The translations under genes and the position numbers were made by a program. Below the pieces are notes generated by a model. The model worked only from the letters and a program-made list of their open reading frames with translations. It had not been told where the DNA came from and did no database searches. Shown here piece by piece: positions 21,372 through 31,052 of a DNA stretch of 39,248 bases. Source of the stretch: Verrucomicrobiota bacterium (GTDB taxonomy: Bacteria; Verrucomicrobiota; Verrucomicrobiia; Chthoniobacterales; UBA10450); NCBI GenBank assembly GCA_003218305.1, contig QHMY01000042.1, positions 1 to 39,248 on the forward strand, written 5' to 3'. Positions within the stretch are counted from its first letter, which is position 1, and each line of letters opens with the position of its first letter.

Positions 21372-21715
21372 TATTCCTCCACTTCCTCGCTGTAAATATA
21401 GCCGCGCCGCAGTTCAATCGTGCCTTGATAGACGGTATGCACCAGCGCCTCGGCGTCAATTACCTCCAACTCTTGTACATACGTCCCTGGTGGCAGGTCA
21501 ACCGTATCGGCGGGCAGAATGGTCACTGTGACAATATTGACGGTGATCTCCACGCCAAAGCCTTGACGTTTGGAGACAAGCTGCTCGCCCGCCAGGTTGA
21601 AGATGCCGTAAGCCGATGCCTGGGCATTGGATATATCGGCATCCTCACCATTGCTATCCGCCACGGCGATATTGAGTACCAGGCTATCGCCTGTATAAAG
21701 CACTACGTCAGCCAT
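21371..21715 (-). CDS. 114-aa BppU/Ig-like baseplate protein
   Basis: Beta-rich with the pattern [13 protein letters not shown]-x-DSNG ... [15 protein letters not shown] ... [14 protein letters not shown]. This resembles the N-terminal Ig-like domain of phage BppU-type upper baseplate or fibre-attachment proteins. At 114 residues it is only that domain. It lies between the tailspike and the fibre genes and overlaps the fibre start, so an adapter joining fibre to baseplate is likely. Confidence 0.7.
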   Translation of the reverse strand: MADVVLYTGDSLVLNIAVADSNGEDADISNAQASAYGIFNLAGEQLVSKRQGFGVEITVNIVTVTILPADTVDLPPGTYVQELEVIDAEALVHTVYQGTIELRRGYIYSEEVEE

Positions 21716-21724
21716 ATCGCCCCC

Positions 21725-23614
21725 TTAAATATTATTGGTACTCGTCACAGTCGTACCGGTTAAATTAACACCTTTTTGGGTGGCATTGCCGATAGCAACA
21801 ATCGACGAAATACCGGAGCCACGGATGTTAAATGTTTCGGGTGTGTCATCGCAGACGTTGCCAACGATGGCGAATTTAGGCGTATTAATACTAATTTGAA
21901 TATTAGCCCCGCTGCCACTATTACCTACATCGACAATAACATTCCCAATCATAGCGACATATTTACCCGGTGCTCCTGGCCCAGAATTATTGCCTTGAAA
22001 AATACCTTCTGTCCAACAGTCAACAATAACATTGCCAGTAACACTGCCGTAGTTACAACTATGGTCGAGCTTAATACCTTGTCCCGCTGTAACATGGCTA
22101 ATTAAATTATTCATTAGTACGAAATTACTACTGGGAAATACAACAATACCTTGCGTAACAACATTGCTGACACGATTGCCAACAACAAAAATATTTGTAC
22201 CCTGTAAGCTGATACCGATATTACCGCCATCAATTTGATTATTAGTAACTTCCATATCAATAGCGCCGGAGCGGAGGTTAATCACCGTCCCATTGTGACC
22301 TTTAATCGTATTACCGCGAATCGTGATATGCCCGTCGCTCGCCACGGTGTCGATGGCGCTCGTACTTAGGGGCGTAATATTATAGAAAAAGGTATTGCGC
22401 TCAAAAGCCGTATAGGGGCCGGCGATTTCAAAGGTGGCATCGGCAAAGGCTGAACTACTACAATTGATGATCACATTATCGCAAAAAATATTGTGCGGGG
22501 AAGTATCTTCAATTTTGCCCGCCGCCTGCTTGAGATTCTCCAGATGGTTCATTTCGGCAATGCAATAAGCTGCCCCGTTGCCGGCTAATGAATCATACAT
22601 AATGCCACGGAAGCCGAGTGCCACATAGCAATGGGTAATTTTGCTGCGGCGCGCTGTCTCGACAAAGCGGATGGCGGAGTAAAAGCCGACCTGAATATCG
22701 CAGCCCTCAATCACCGCATCCGGCCCTTTGATGTTGATGCCGTCAAACCATGCTGTCTTTTGCGCTGTGCCGACTGTCGCTGAGTTAGTAATCGTAGAGG
22801 GTACGGTAAAAGTATTCGCATTAACAACAGTAATGCCTCGAATCTGGCGGTCGAGTGTGGTATTAGCGCCAATTGTTCCTGTCCCATAGTTATACACATC
22901 ATCACCGCTGCTAAAACCGTGACTTGGCGCGGTGACGGTCATCGTCCCGCTCGCCGCTACGATATTAGTAATGGCTGCTGTCATCAATGAGCCACGAATG
23001 ATCACGCTGCGTACTTTCATGCGTACCGTCAGGCTGGATGACTGGATTGCCGCCTCTGCCGATACCGCCGATAGATTTTGGATTTGCAAGTTCTCAACAC
23101 AGGCATCCGTGCAGCCGCTCAGGTCAATGGCGCTCTTGCCATCGCTGCCGCGAAAGTCAATGATCGACTTTGCCCCTGCCCCGCGCAAGGTCACATAGTC
23201 ATATAGACCCAAGCAGGCAGTTGCCAGTGCCGGCGTCGTGATCTTGTACGTGCCTCTTGGCAAGAAGACGATACCGCCCCCGGCTGCCCCTGCCGCATTG
23301 AGCGCCGCTTGGATGGCGGTCGTGTCATCGGTCGAGCCATTGCCCACCGCACCATAGGCACGCACGTTGTAAATGTCAGACGCCGCATAGCCGACTGATA
23401 CGGCAAGCGTGGATGGCGGCGTACCGCTCTTGTAATTTAGCCCCGTGCGCGCAGCGATGACCTCGGCGTCGGAGTCGCCATCGCTGAGAATCAGCGCCTC
23501 CAGCGCATCAGCGTTGGCGCCGATGGCGGCGTCAAGGTCGCCAAAGCGAGTATTGAGCGTGTCGGGCGAGTTGCTTTCACCGACTGTGATCGGCTCATGA
23601 AACAATGTGCTCAT
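21725..23614 (-). CDS. 629-aa beta-helix tailspike (pectate-lyase fold)
   Basis: The ATG has AAGGAGAAG upstream. Residues about 80-130 show the classic tailspike entry YNVRAYGAVGNGSTDDTTAI ... GGIVFLPRGTYKI. They are followed by many parallel beta-helix rungs (HITIRGNTIKGHN, NQIDGGNIGISLQGTN, GNVIVDCWTEGIF). The N-terminal about 75 residues are a virion-binding region. Such spikes often cut or bind host surface polysaccharide. The catalytic residues cannot be assigned from sequence alone. Confidence 0.85.
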   Translation of the reverse strand: MSTLFHEPITVGESNSPDTLNTRFGDLDAAIGANADALEALILSDGDSDAEVIAARTGLNYKSGTPPSTLAVSVGYAASDIYNVRAYGAVGNGSTDDTTAIQAALNAAGAAGGGIVFLPRGTYKITTPALATACLGLYDYVTLRGAGAKSIIDFRGSDGKSAIDLSGCTDACVENLQIQNLSAVSAEAAIQSSSLTVRMKVRSVIIRGSLMTAAITNIVAASGTMTVTAPSHGFSSGDDVYNYGTGTIGANTTLDRQIRGITVVNANTFTVPSTITNSATVGTAQKTAWFDGINIKGPDAVIEGCDIQVGFYSAIRFVETARRSKITHCYVALGFRGIMYDSLAGNGAAYCIAEMNHLENLKQAAGKIEDTSPHNIFCDNVIINCSSSAFADATFEIAGPYTAFERNTFFYNITPLSTSAIDTVASDGHITIRGNTIKGHNGTVINLRSGAIDMEVTNNQIDGGNIGISLQGTNIFVVGNRVSNVVTQGIVVFPSSNFVLMNNLISHVTAGQGIKLDHSCNYGSVTGNVIVDCWTEGIFQGNNSGPGAPGKYVAMIGNVIVDVGNSGSGANIQISINTPKFAIVGNVCDDTPETFNIRGSGISSIVAIGNATQKGVNLTGTTVTSTNNI

Positions 23615-23625
23615 CTATCTTCTCC

Positions 23626-26118
23626 TTAGCCGTAAACGACAACACTCTGGATGGTGGAGCGTATGCCTAATTTCGCCCGGATCATCGCCGTCTTGCCTGT
23701 CCCCGCTGCCGTTTTCCTTCGCACCTGGACGATGTTGTACTCCTGATATGGCCTTCGCAATCCATCGGGGTTTTGGATCACACTCGTTACATCCAACTCG
23801 TAAAAGCCGCCCGCCACAGGGATGCCCGTATCCAGGCTGAGCCATCCGCCGCCGTTGACGCTGTACTCAAGGTCAGAGATGACATAGCTGGTGAGCGCCG
23901 CCGCCCGCACCACGCCTGCCGACTCAACCAGCGCCGGTAAGGGATGGGTGTGCTGTGGGCTGGCATGGGCGTGCGGTATATTGTGCGTGTGCGGCATGGC
24001 ATGGGTGTGGCTGATGTCGTGGGTATGGGCGATGGTATGCGTATGGGCGATGGTATGCGTGTGCAGAATCGTGTGCGTGTGAATCATCGAGTGCTGGTGC
24101 GGGTTGGCAGTATGCCCGTGCGTATGCGCCAGCGTGTGTTGGTGAAGTGCCGTGATGGTGTGCTGGTGGTTGATGCTATGGGCATGAAGCGCCACGGAAT
24201 GGGTATGCTCCATATCATGCACATGCGCCGCTATCGTATGGAAGTGTGTCCCTGGATTAGCTGATAATGCGCCATCTGTAACCGTGCCGACGCCCAGTGC
24301 AGCGGTATCGGTAAAGGCATCCGGCAAAGGCGAGCTGGTGGTCAGCGGCGTGGCAGTCTGATTGCCGGAATTGCCGGTAAATACATCGGTGTCACCAGGA
24401 GCGATCAGTCCCGTGTTGGGCGTTGATGGCCCGTCCGTCGCCCCAGGCGTTACGGTGGCGGTCAGGTTGGGCACGGCGGCGCCGCTGTCGGTGGCTGATG
24501 ACCCGCCACTACTCGCAGCGCTGGACGCCCCACTGTTGGCTGCCGAGGATGCGCCGCTGGTGGTGGCGCTGCTGATGGCGGTAGACGCCGTGTTGACGCC
24601 CTGGCTGGCCGTGGTGTCGCTGCCGCCCGTGCTACTTGCCAAGTTGAGCGCCGTATTTGCCCCTGTCACATAGCTCTTGGTATAGCTCAGCACCCGCTCG
24701 ACCTTGCAGCGAAAGAGCACCTGGCGGATGGTGACGACCTCAGTAGAGAGAAAAAAAGGCATCTCCGCTATGTGGTCAGTCTGGTCATCGCCCACCAACT
24801 CCCTGAAATTCTCCCAGTAGACGTTGGCATCGATCTGCGGATGGCCGATCAGAATTTCGCCCTCATCGACCGAGGCCACCAGCGTATGCGTGTCGCGCAG
24901 TTTCCATTGATTGATTGTCGCGACAGTTAGTTTATAAGCAATAGCGCCGTCGCTGTTGATACTGCGGCGGATGCCGAGCACCACGAGGTCGCGATCCAGA
25001 TCGTAGCGGTCATCCTGGTAGATGACACGTATCGTCATGCCTACCTGCACCGTCGGCGGCAGGGCGATCACATCAAGGTCATAGAGCAAGTTATCGTCGA
25101 TGCTGTCATTGCGTGCCAGGTATCCCAGCGCCACATCAAACAGATAATTTTTAGCGGTCAATACGTCGGCATCGGTGTTTGCGAGTGGCCTGATGTCCTT
25201 AAACGACACATGGCGCTTGATCACCTTGCCCACGTAATCATAGGCCGCCCACGAGCGGATGCTGTTGCTGGCCGGATTGTAGGTATAGGCGAGGTCGCCA
25301 TCTACATAAATATCGGGGCCGCGGAGGTTGCCGACCATATCCAGCCGTGTATCGCCAAAGCCGCTGCCATAGGCGACAATATCGGTCATCATGCTTTTGG
25401 CATCGCGGCTTTCGGTCAGGCGCTGGATATAGCAAACATAGCGATTCTCTTCAGCGCCGATGGAGTCGCCCACGCCCTGGATGGCCCGCACGCCGCTGTC
25501 CACCAGCGTATCCTGTAGCCACTCCAGCGAGTAGTACTGATTGCCGGCGTCGCCTTGCCGGTAACGTAGCCGGAATGATTCGTTGACGCTCTCGGCAATC
25601 CTGGTCAGCACCGACAAGGCCGATTCGCCGGCCACGCTGATATAGACGGGCGTCACCGTCGTTTCAACGCCGCCAAAGGTTGACCATTGCGTGGCCGGGT
25701 TTTGCGTGTTATAGGCCAGCAGCGTCAACTGGGGGGCGATGCTGATGGCATCCGGCCCCAAGTTAAAATAGGTAAAGTCGATGCTCGTCTCATCCAGCGT
25801 TGCCAGCGTGTCGCGCCCGCTCAGTACCAGCGTGCGCTGCCCATCGTTGTCTACCTCTTCATGCGCCGCTTCGGTCAGAGCATAGAAAATCAGGTCATCG
25901 TCATAGTAAAAGCGCAAAATATGACGCTTGATCTGCACATAGCCGAGCATCGGGTCGTTGGCCGGAAAGCGTGCCTCCCACGTCCCCGCTTGGCTGAGTA
26001 AGGTGTCGCAGGTCAAGCCGAGACACGACATGATTGGCCCTGGCCCAATCGCCGTGCCCACGCGGTCGATGATGTCTACCGTGATGCGATTGCCACCCTC
26101 GATAAAAGTATCAGGCAT
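23626..26118 (-). CDS. 830-aa Gp37-like tail protein with long HxH metal-binding array
   Basis: The N-terminal about 430 residues match the siphovirus Gp37-like/tail-hub style (MPDTFIEGGNRITVDIIDR, YVQIKRHILRFYYDDDLIFYA, LSGRDTLATLDETSIDF). Then comes a Ser/Gly/Ala/Thr-rich low-complexity linker (about 500-570) and a His-rich array at about 620-724 with about 18 HxH motifs spaced 6-7 residues apart (HTHTIAHTHTIAHTHDI). HxH repeats bind iron in phage needle or fibre tips. The last about 100 residues are a beta domain. It follows the distal tail gene and probably forms the baseplate hub or central fibre. Confidence 0.8.
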   Translation of the reverse strand: MPDTFIEGGNRITVDIIDRVGTAIGPGPIMSCLGLTCDTLLSQAGTWEARFPANDPMLGYVQIKRHILRFYYDDDLIFYALTEAAHEEVDNDGQRTLVLSGRDTLATLDETSIDFTYFNLGPDAISIAPQLTLLAYNTQNPATQWSTFGGVETTVTPVYISVAGESALSVLTRIAESVNESFRLRYRQGDAGNQYYSLEWLQDTLVDSGVRAIQGVGDSIGAEENRYVCYIQRLTESRDAKSMMTDIVAYGSGFGDTRLDMVGNLRGPDIYVDGDLAYTYNPASNSIRSWAAYDYVGKVIKRHVSFKDIRPLANTDADVLTAKNYLFDVALGYLARNDSIDDNLLYDLDVIALPPTVQVGMTIRVIYQDDRYDLDRDLVVLGIRRSINSDGAIAYKLTVATINQWKLRDTHTLVASVDEGEILIGHPQIDANVYWENFRELVGDDQTDHIAEMPFFLSTEVVTIRQVLFRCKVERVLSYTKSYVTGANTALNLASSTGGSDTTASQGVNTASTAISSATTSGASSAANSGASSAASSGGSSATDSGAAVPNLTATVTPGATDGPSTPNTGLIAPGDTDVFTGNSGNQTATPLTTSSPLPDAFTDTAALGVGTVTDGALSANPGTHFHTIAAHVHDMEHTHSVALHAHSINHQHTITALHQHTLAHTHGHTANPHQHSMIHTHTILHTHTIAHTHTIAHTHDISHTHAMPHTHNIPHAHASPQHTHPLPALVESAGVVRAAALTSYVISDLEYSVNGGGWLSLDTGIPVAGGFYELDVTSVIQNPDGLRRPYQEYNIVQVRRKTAAGTGKTAMIRAKLGIRSTIQSVVVYG

Positions 26119-27247
26119 GGTGATCGGTAAACTCCACGGTCATCGTTGCCCCCAGCGGCACGACGCTGCTGGGCGAAAAGGCCACAGACACATAGTTGTC
26201 GCCCGGCGCTAAGACAAACCAACGCTTGCGGTCGGAGAGCGTTACGAGGTCGTAAATGTTATAGAGCGCCGTCATCGTGCCGCCGGATAATTGCCCGTAG
26301 GCTGGAAAGTCGCCGGGCACAAGAAAATAGAATTTGTTGGCAGCCGTCGTGCCAAACTCGGTGTACTCGGTGATGGCGGGAAAGTAAGTGCCGTCATAGG
26401 CGCCGCTGCCCTCGATGCGGAATGGACGCCCGCCCGTCAACTCGTAGTAAAAATGCGACTCCATGCCGTGCGGCTGGTCGGTGATGACCCAGACCCTGTT
26501 TTGCTCACGGTAGATGCCGGCAATCGTGCGCGCCGCCGCTTGCGCCATGTAGATGGTGCGTGCCCCGCTGTCGATCTCGACCCACGGGCGGTTGACGCTT
26601 GCCGAGCGATCCAGGAAGATTGTCTGTCCCGTCGTGCGGTTGATCACCGTCAAATCTTGAAATGGCCCGCTGATGTCAAAGCGCAATTTAACAGCGGTGG
26701 CGTCGATGCTGCCCTCATGCCGCACAACAAAATCGGCCAACGGCGTCGTCATCTCAAAGGTCAGCGACCCAACGCCATAGTAGGCGCTGCCGTCGCCAAA
26801 GTCCCATGAGCCATCGCCCCACGTCCAATCCGCTTGGGTTGCGCCGCGCCAGTTCTGGGCAGCGGTGATCCAGGTAAAGGCAAAGGGCATCCAGCCATGT
26901 TTGACTTCGACGCCACGCGGGGTTGACACGTCTTGCAGGCGTGCCCATTGCCAGCGCAGAGCGCCATCATCGAACAATACGGCTAACTTGGCGCGCCGTC
27001 CCAGCATCGCCCGCCATGCGTCCAGTTGCTCACGGAGCTCCTGCGGCGTGCCCAAAAAGATGCCCGACTTGGAGATGGGGCGTATCCCCTGCGGGCTGAT
27101 ATGCGACTGATAATTATCGTAATATCCCCCGCCCGGTAGCTGGAGGAAGGAAGTCAGAGCGCCGCCTGTGCCTAAATCCTGTCCGTCTCCCGGATGCAAA
27201 TAGGGCGGTACGATTAAATTGCCAAACTGCTGGATCACATAAGGCAT
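26111..27247 (-). CDS. Distal tail protein (Dit-like)
   Basis: 378 residues. It lies between the tape measure and hub genes, the Dit position. An N-terminal alpha/beta tail-ring domain (GIRPISKSGIFLGTPQELRE, RAKLAVLFDDGALRWQWARL) is followed by a C-terminal galectin-like beta part (LRFDISGPFQDLTVINR, FVLAPGDNYVSVAF). Dit rings join the tail tube to the baseplate. Length is normal for the larger Dit proteins. It overlaps the downstream gene by eight bases. Confidence 0.75.
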   Translation of the reverse strand: MPYVIQQFGNLIVPPYLHPGDGQDLGTGGALTSFLQLPGGGYYDNYQSHISPQGIRPISKSGIFLGTPQELREQLDAWRAMLGRRAKLAVLFDDGALRWQWARLQDVSTPRGVEVKHGWMPFAFTWITAAQNWRGATQADWTWGDGSWDFGDGSAYYGVGSLTFEMTTPLADFVVRHEGSIDATAVKLRFDISGPFQDLTVINRTTGQTIFLDRSASVNRPWVEIDSGARTIYMAQAAARTIAGIYREQNRVWVITDQPHGMESHFYYELTGGRPFRIEGSGAYDGTYFPAITEYTEFGTTAANKFYFLVPGDFPAYGQLSGGTMTALYNIYDLVTLSDRKRWFVLAPGDNYVSVAFSPSSVVPLGATMTVEFTDHHA

Positions 27248-27250
27248 TGG

Positions 27251-27463
27251 CTAAATTGGCTCGACCACGAAATACCGCACACGGTCAAAATTAAAACTGT
27301 AAAAGCCCTTCGTCGTGTGGATAAGAAGCTCATTTTCTTTTTTGCTGCTGCCCACGCCGATGATCTCAATCGGGGCTCGCCATGCGCCCCACGCCGTCCG
27401 CTCGGCTAAATAGACCAAATAGAGTAGCTCTTGCGTGTGATCGTGCGTATGCTCATCACTCAT
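27251..27463 (-). CDS. 70-aa small tail-region protein
   Basis: It overlaps the end of the tape measure gene by four bases and ends three bases before the distal tail protein begins. A His-rich start (MSDEHTHDHTQ) precedes a small beta fold (LLIHTTKGFYSFNFDRVRYF). No family is recognised. A minor tail or chaperone role is inferred from position. Confidence 0.55.
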   Translation of the reverse strand: MSDEHTHDHTQELLYLVYLAERTAWGAWRAPIEIIGVGSSKKENELLIHTTKGFYSFNFDRVRYFVVEPI

Positions 27464-30372
27464 GTCAGTTTGCTCCCCAAAAGCGCCTGCTTTAGACCAT
27501 CCGATGCGCCCTGCCGTGCGCCGCCAAAGTCGCCGGATGCGCCGATGGTCTGTGAGATATAAAAGATGTTGGTCGTCTGGGCGGTGTTGAGTGCGCCGGA
27601 TGCAGCAAGCGATGGCGTGCCAGGCGTAAAGCCCGGGAAGGATGCGAACGGGCTTTGTGGCAAGCTATCTTGCGGCCCCTTGCCGCCTTTGGGCAGAGAT
27701 GGCGCGGTGTTTGGGTCATCGAAAATGTTGGGCGCCATCTCATGCAGTTTGTCTTGCAGCCAATCGCCTGCCGCCTTGCCCTTCGTCTCAAACCAGGAGG
27801 TAACGCCTTGCCACCACTTATCAATCGTGTCAAAGCCCTCGCTAAAGGCACGGTCAAGCCAATCGACAAACGGCTGCTCCAGTTTGAGAATGGCGGTCTT
27901 CCAATCCCCGGTTGCCAGTGCATCAATGGCGGGCAGGAGCGTATCGACGATCCACGAATAGAAGCCAAAGCTGGATGGGTCTTCGTTAGGGTCAATCGAG
28001 TCTCGCAAGCCTTCGATAGCACCCTTGAAGCCGTCCCAGGCATCTTGCCACTTGCCTTGTCGCAACAGATTAAGCTCGTTGATGATGAAGTTGACGCCAG
28101 GAATAAAGCCCTTGAGCCAAAAATTATCGCCAAATGGGTCGCTGCCCGTCTCCAGTTCAGGCACATTCTTGCCCAGCACCAGATTGATAAATCCCTCGAT
28201 GATCGGTTGCGCCTTCTCGATCACCTCTTTGATTGTGCCGATGGCATCGGCAAACGACTGGAATGCCGGGTTGAGTTTGACCTCGCCGCTGTTGGCCTTG
28301 CCGGAAAGCGTATCAAGCGCCTCTTTGACCAGTTGCCCCAGCCGCTGAAATTCGGGGAATGTCTCTTTGGCGGCATCTCCCGCCTCTTGTACGCCTTTGG
28401 TCAGCCCATCGCCTGTCCCTTGCTCGTCCTTGAGCTTGTTTTGCAAGCCCACAATGCGGGTCAGGATGTTGTAATACTCAGCCGATCCTTCGACGGTGTT
28501 GGCAAGCTCTCTTTGCAGCAAGGCAAGCTGCCCCGCGGTGTCGGTCGATGCTAGTTGAAAGCCGAGTTGAGCCTGGTGGATGCGCTCCAGTTGGGCGAGG
28601 CGATCCTTATCGGCTGCTTCAGCCTCCCGTTGCGCCTGCTCCAGTTCCCGCAGCGCCTTTTGTTGCGCCGCTAACGCTTCGTTGGCGAGACGGGTGCGGA
28701 GGTCGATCTCCTCGCCAATCAGCGAGTTGGTCTTGACCTGTTGATCAAGAGCCGCTTGTGCAGCATCCAGTTTGGCCTGGTGCGCCGCTTCTTCTTTCTT
28801 GGCGGATGCTATCTTGTCCTCTGCCGCACCAACTGCGGTGTCACGTTCTTTTTCGATGGCGGATGCTTGTTTCTCCAACTCGATTTGCTGGATTTCCAAG
28901 CGCGCCAGTTGCTTCTCGTCCACCGTCGCCGTCGGGTCGGTCAGCGTCTTGCCAAGCTCCTGCAAACGCTCCTGGTCACGTATCTCCTGCTGCTTGCGGC
29001 GTACAGCATCAAGTTGGGCGTTGATCGGGTTGAGCGCATCGGCGTACTTCTGCGTAACTTTGTTGAGGTCATTTTGCGCCGCCTCTACGCCTTTGGCCGC
29101 TTGCGCCAGGTTGAAATACTCGCGCACCAAGTCGCTAATCTTGTCGCCGGCTGGCCCCGACTCACGGGCGATGCGGGCAAAGGTGTCCGCACTGACTAAG
29201 CCGAGTTTATTAAACTCGTTGATGGCGTCACCGATGGCGCGCTGACTGCCAAAGATGCGTTTCACTAGGTCGGTTTCGCCCACCTGCCCCGACGCCACGA
29301 AAGAACGAAGTATCTGCTCAATCACGCCGCCCAGCTGCTTGAGCGAGGCAAAGTCAGCCGTGCCCCAACTGTCGAGATAGACTTGCGCCGCTTCTTTGCC
29401 CCACTTGTCAAGGTCAGGCAAAATGCGCGGCGGCGAGCCTGGCTTGAGCCAGTAGGTGAAGAGTTGGCGTATCTGCACCAGCACGGGCAGGATCGCCTCG
29501 ATGCCATCCGCCAAGCCGTCGGCAAATGAGCGCAGAATGTTAATGGCGTAAGGCTTGACGAGGATGATCAGGTCGGAAAGCCCCTGCGTAAAGGCGAGTT
29601 GGATCGGCTCAAAGGCGCTGCCCAACGTGGCGCTCAAGTTGGTCAGTTGGGCATCGAGAATGCGCTGTGAGTTGGCTAGCTGCTCTGATGTGCGGCCAAA
29701 GTCGCCCTGCGTCAGTGCTGTCTGGTCGAGAATGAGTTGGTAGCGCGCCAAGACCTTTGCTTGGTCATCGACAGCGTTGGTCGTTTCGGCCAAGCCGAGC
29801 TTGACCGCCTCTTGTGCCACGATCTGCTCATTGAGCAGCACGCCAACCGTACGGAGCGGCTCAGACTCGCCGACAAGCCCCGCCCGCAGTTTGGTCAGTG
29901 CCTCATCGACGCCGATGTTATTGATCGAGGCGATGTCGCTGGCAAGTCCTACCAACGCCTTTGACATATCCGCCGATGCGTCGGTGGAGAGTCCCATCGA
30001 ACGAAAGAGCAGCCCAAAACTACTCGCTGCCTCCAGCGCCTGCTGTTGACTTTGGCCGAGTGCGGTGGCGCTATCCTTTGACCAATCGAGAATATCCTGG
30101 GCAGACTCGCCAAAGGCCACGCCTACCTTGCTGATGCTCTCGGTTAAGTCGCTTGCATCTTTGACGCTATCCTGAATGACGCCCACGGCGCCACGCAAGC
30201 CCTGCGTGATGCTTTGAAACAACTGCTGGCCGACGCCTTGTAAGATGCCGGTGGCGATGCTGTTGGCCCAACTGCCGATGGCCGAGCGCGCAGAGGCAAG
30301 CCCAGCCTCTAACGGCTGAGTATCCGCACTGACAGTTACATGCGCCCTGCCTATCTCAGTCGATCCAGCCAT
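27460..30372 (-). CDS. Tape measure protein (970 aa)
   Basis: The longest helical protein of the tail block, directly after the tail chaperones, as expected. It begins with MAGSTEIGRAHVTVSADTQP, the usual phage start. It has a phage-related minor-tail domain (residues about 20-250; ASSFGLLFRSMGLSTDASADMSKAL), long coiled-coil stretches (about 460-620; AQQKALRELEQAQREAEAAD) and hydrophobic segments near 690-790. Tape measure length sets tail length, so a tail of roughly 140-150 nm is expected by the usual 1.5 angstrom per residue rule. Confidence 0.92.
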   Translation of the reverse strand: MAGSTEIGRAHVTVSADTQPLEAGLASARSAIGSWANSIATGILQGVGQQLFQSITQGLRGAVGVIQDSVKDASDLTESISKVGVAFGESAQDILDWSKDSATALGQSQQQALEAASSFGLLFRSMGLSTDASADMSKALVGLASDIASINNIGVDEALTKLRAGLVGESEPLRTVGVLLNEQIVAQEAVKLGLAETTNAVDDQAKVLARYQLILDQTALTQGDFGRTSEQLANSQRILDAQLTNLSATLGSAFEPIQLAFTQGLSDLIILVKPYAINILRSFADGLADGIEAILPVLVQIRQLFTYWLKPGSPPRILPDLDKWGKEAAQVYLDSWGTADFASLKQLGGVIEQILRSFVASGQVGETDLVKRIFGSQRAIGDAINEFNKLGLVSADTFARIARESGPAGDKISDLVREYFNLAQAAKGVEAAQNDLNKVTQKYADALNPINAQLDAVRRKQQEIRDQERLQELGKTLTDPTATVDEKQLARLEIQQIELEKQASAIEKERDTAVGAAEDKIASAKKEEAAHQAKLDAAQAALDQQVKTNSLIGEEIDLRTRLANEALAAQQKALRELEQAQREAEAADKDRLAQLERIHQAQLGFQLASTDTAGQLALLQRELANTVEGSAEYYNILTRIVGLQNKLKDEQGTGDGLTKGVQEAGDAAKETFPEFQRLGQLVKEALDTLSGKANSGEVKLNPAFQSFADAIGTIKEVIEKAQPIIEGFINLVLGKNVPELETGSDPFGDNFWLKGFIPGVNFIINELNLLRQGKWQDAWDGFKGAIEGLRDSIDPNEDPSSFGFYSWIVDTLLPAIDALATGDWKTAILKLEQPFVDWLDRAFSEGFDTIDKWWQGVTSWFETKGKAAGDWLQDKLHEMAPNIFDDPNTAPSLPKGGKGPQDSLPQSPFASFPGFTPGTPSLAASGALNTAQTTNIFYISQTIGASGDFGGARQGASDGLKQALLGSKLT

Positions 30373-30375
30373 CTC

Positions 30376-30726
30376 TTACCTTCGCCCGTTCAGAATATCT
30401 TCAATCGTTGCATCGGTTGATGGCCCGATGCGTCTTGGTGCGGCTTGCGTTGGCTGCCCCTGGCCCTGTTTCTTGCCGCCCTGGATCGCCTCGGCATAGA
30501 GATTGAGCATCTGTACCGCCTGGTTATGTTGCAGCCACAATTGACGGCGGATGTAGCTATCTACTAGGTCTTCGTAGTACGGCGCCGTGGTACCGAGGGC
30601 AGCGGCGTCCCATTCGCCCCATTCGCTAAGGGCGAGTTCGTAGAGATCGCTGTCCCTGGTAAGCCACCCGGCCTCAAGACCAGTAACGCCATATCGAGAG
30701 GGTAGGCAAGGGATACCGCCACCCCC
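30376..30726 (-). CDS. Tail assembly chaperone extension (-1 frameshift product)
   Basis: A frame on the minus strand is open from about 30726 to TAA 30376-30378 with no good start of its own. It reads as protein (LEAGWLTRDSDLYELALSEW ... DLVDSYIRRQLWL ... IEDILNGRR) and lies just before the tape measure. It is in the -1 frame relative to the 157-aa chaperone gene. This is the lambda G/GT arrangement, in which ribosomal slippage makes a longer chaperone. The likeliest slip site is the G5 run at 30722-30726 (CTGGGGGTG), although it is not a perfect slippery heptamer. Confidence 0.75.
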   Translation of the reverse strand, partial: GGGGIPCLPSRYGVTGLEAGWLTRDSDLYELALSEWGEWDAAALGTTAPYYEDLVDSYIRRQLWLQHNQAVQMLNLYAEAIQGGKKQGQGQPTQAAPRRIGPSTDATIEDILNGRR

Positions 30727-31037
30727 AGCGCGGCCAGTGCCTCATCATCGTAGGCTTCGCGTTCGATGCGCTCTCGGTCTGCTTCCAAAGCCGGCGAATA
30801 CTTAAATAAGGCATCCAGCAGCAAATCCATGCTGCCCAAGAGCAAGTCTTTGACGACGGTCACGATCTTGGCAATGTCGCCGGCGGAATCGACCTGCAAC
30901 GACTGAAAGCCGCCCAGCAGCGAAGCAAGCTCGGTCACTGGCTGCCCTAGTTTTTCACGCCACTCCCGATTGGGGCGCATCGCCAATTGGTCGATACGGT
31001 ACTCTTTGCCGCCCAGCACAACGGTTTTGCTACGCAT
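30564..31037 (-). CDS. Tail assembly chaperone (short form, G-like)
   Basis: 157 residues between the tail tube and the tape measure. Begins MRSKTVVLGGKEYRIDQL, then helical (REKLGQPVTELASLL, AKIVTVVKDLLLGSMDLLLD), typical of the short tail chaperone. The last about 50 residues in this frame are low complexity, while the -1 frame over the same bases is protein-like. Hence a frameshifted longer form is expected (30376-30726). Confidence 0.8.
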   Translation of the reverse strand: MRSKTVVLGGKEYRIDQLAMRPNREWREKLGQPVTELASLLGGFQSLQVDSAGDIAKIVTVVKDLLLGSMDLLLDALFKYSPALEADRERIEREAYDDEALAALGVAVSLAYPLDMALLVLRPGGLPGTAISTNSPLANGANGTPLPSVPRRRTTKT

Positions 31038-31052
31038 AACGTCCCTTTAGGC

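Noticed and set aside
27655-28554. 299-aa plus-strand frame inside the tape measure gene
   Set aside because: Antisense frame over a helical coding region; composition mirrors the reverse of the tape measure and no start site is visible.
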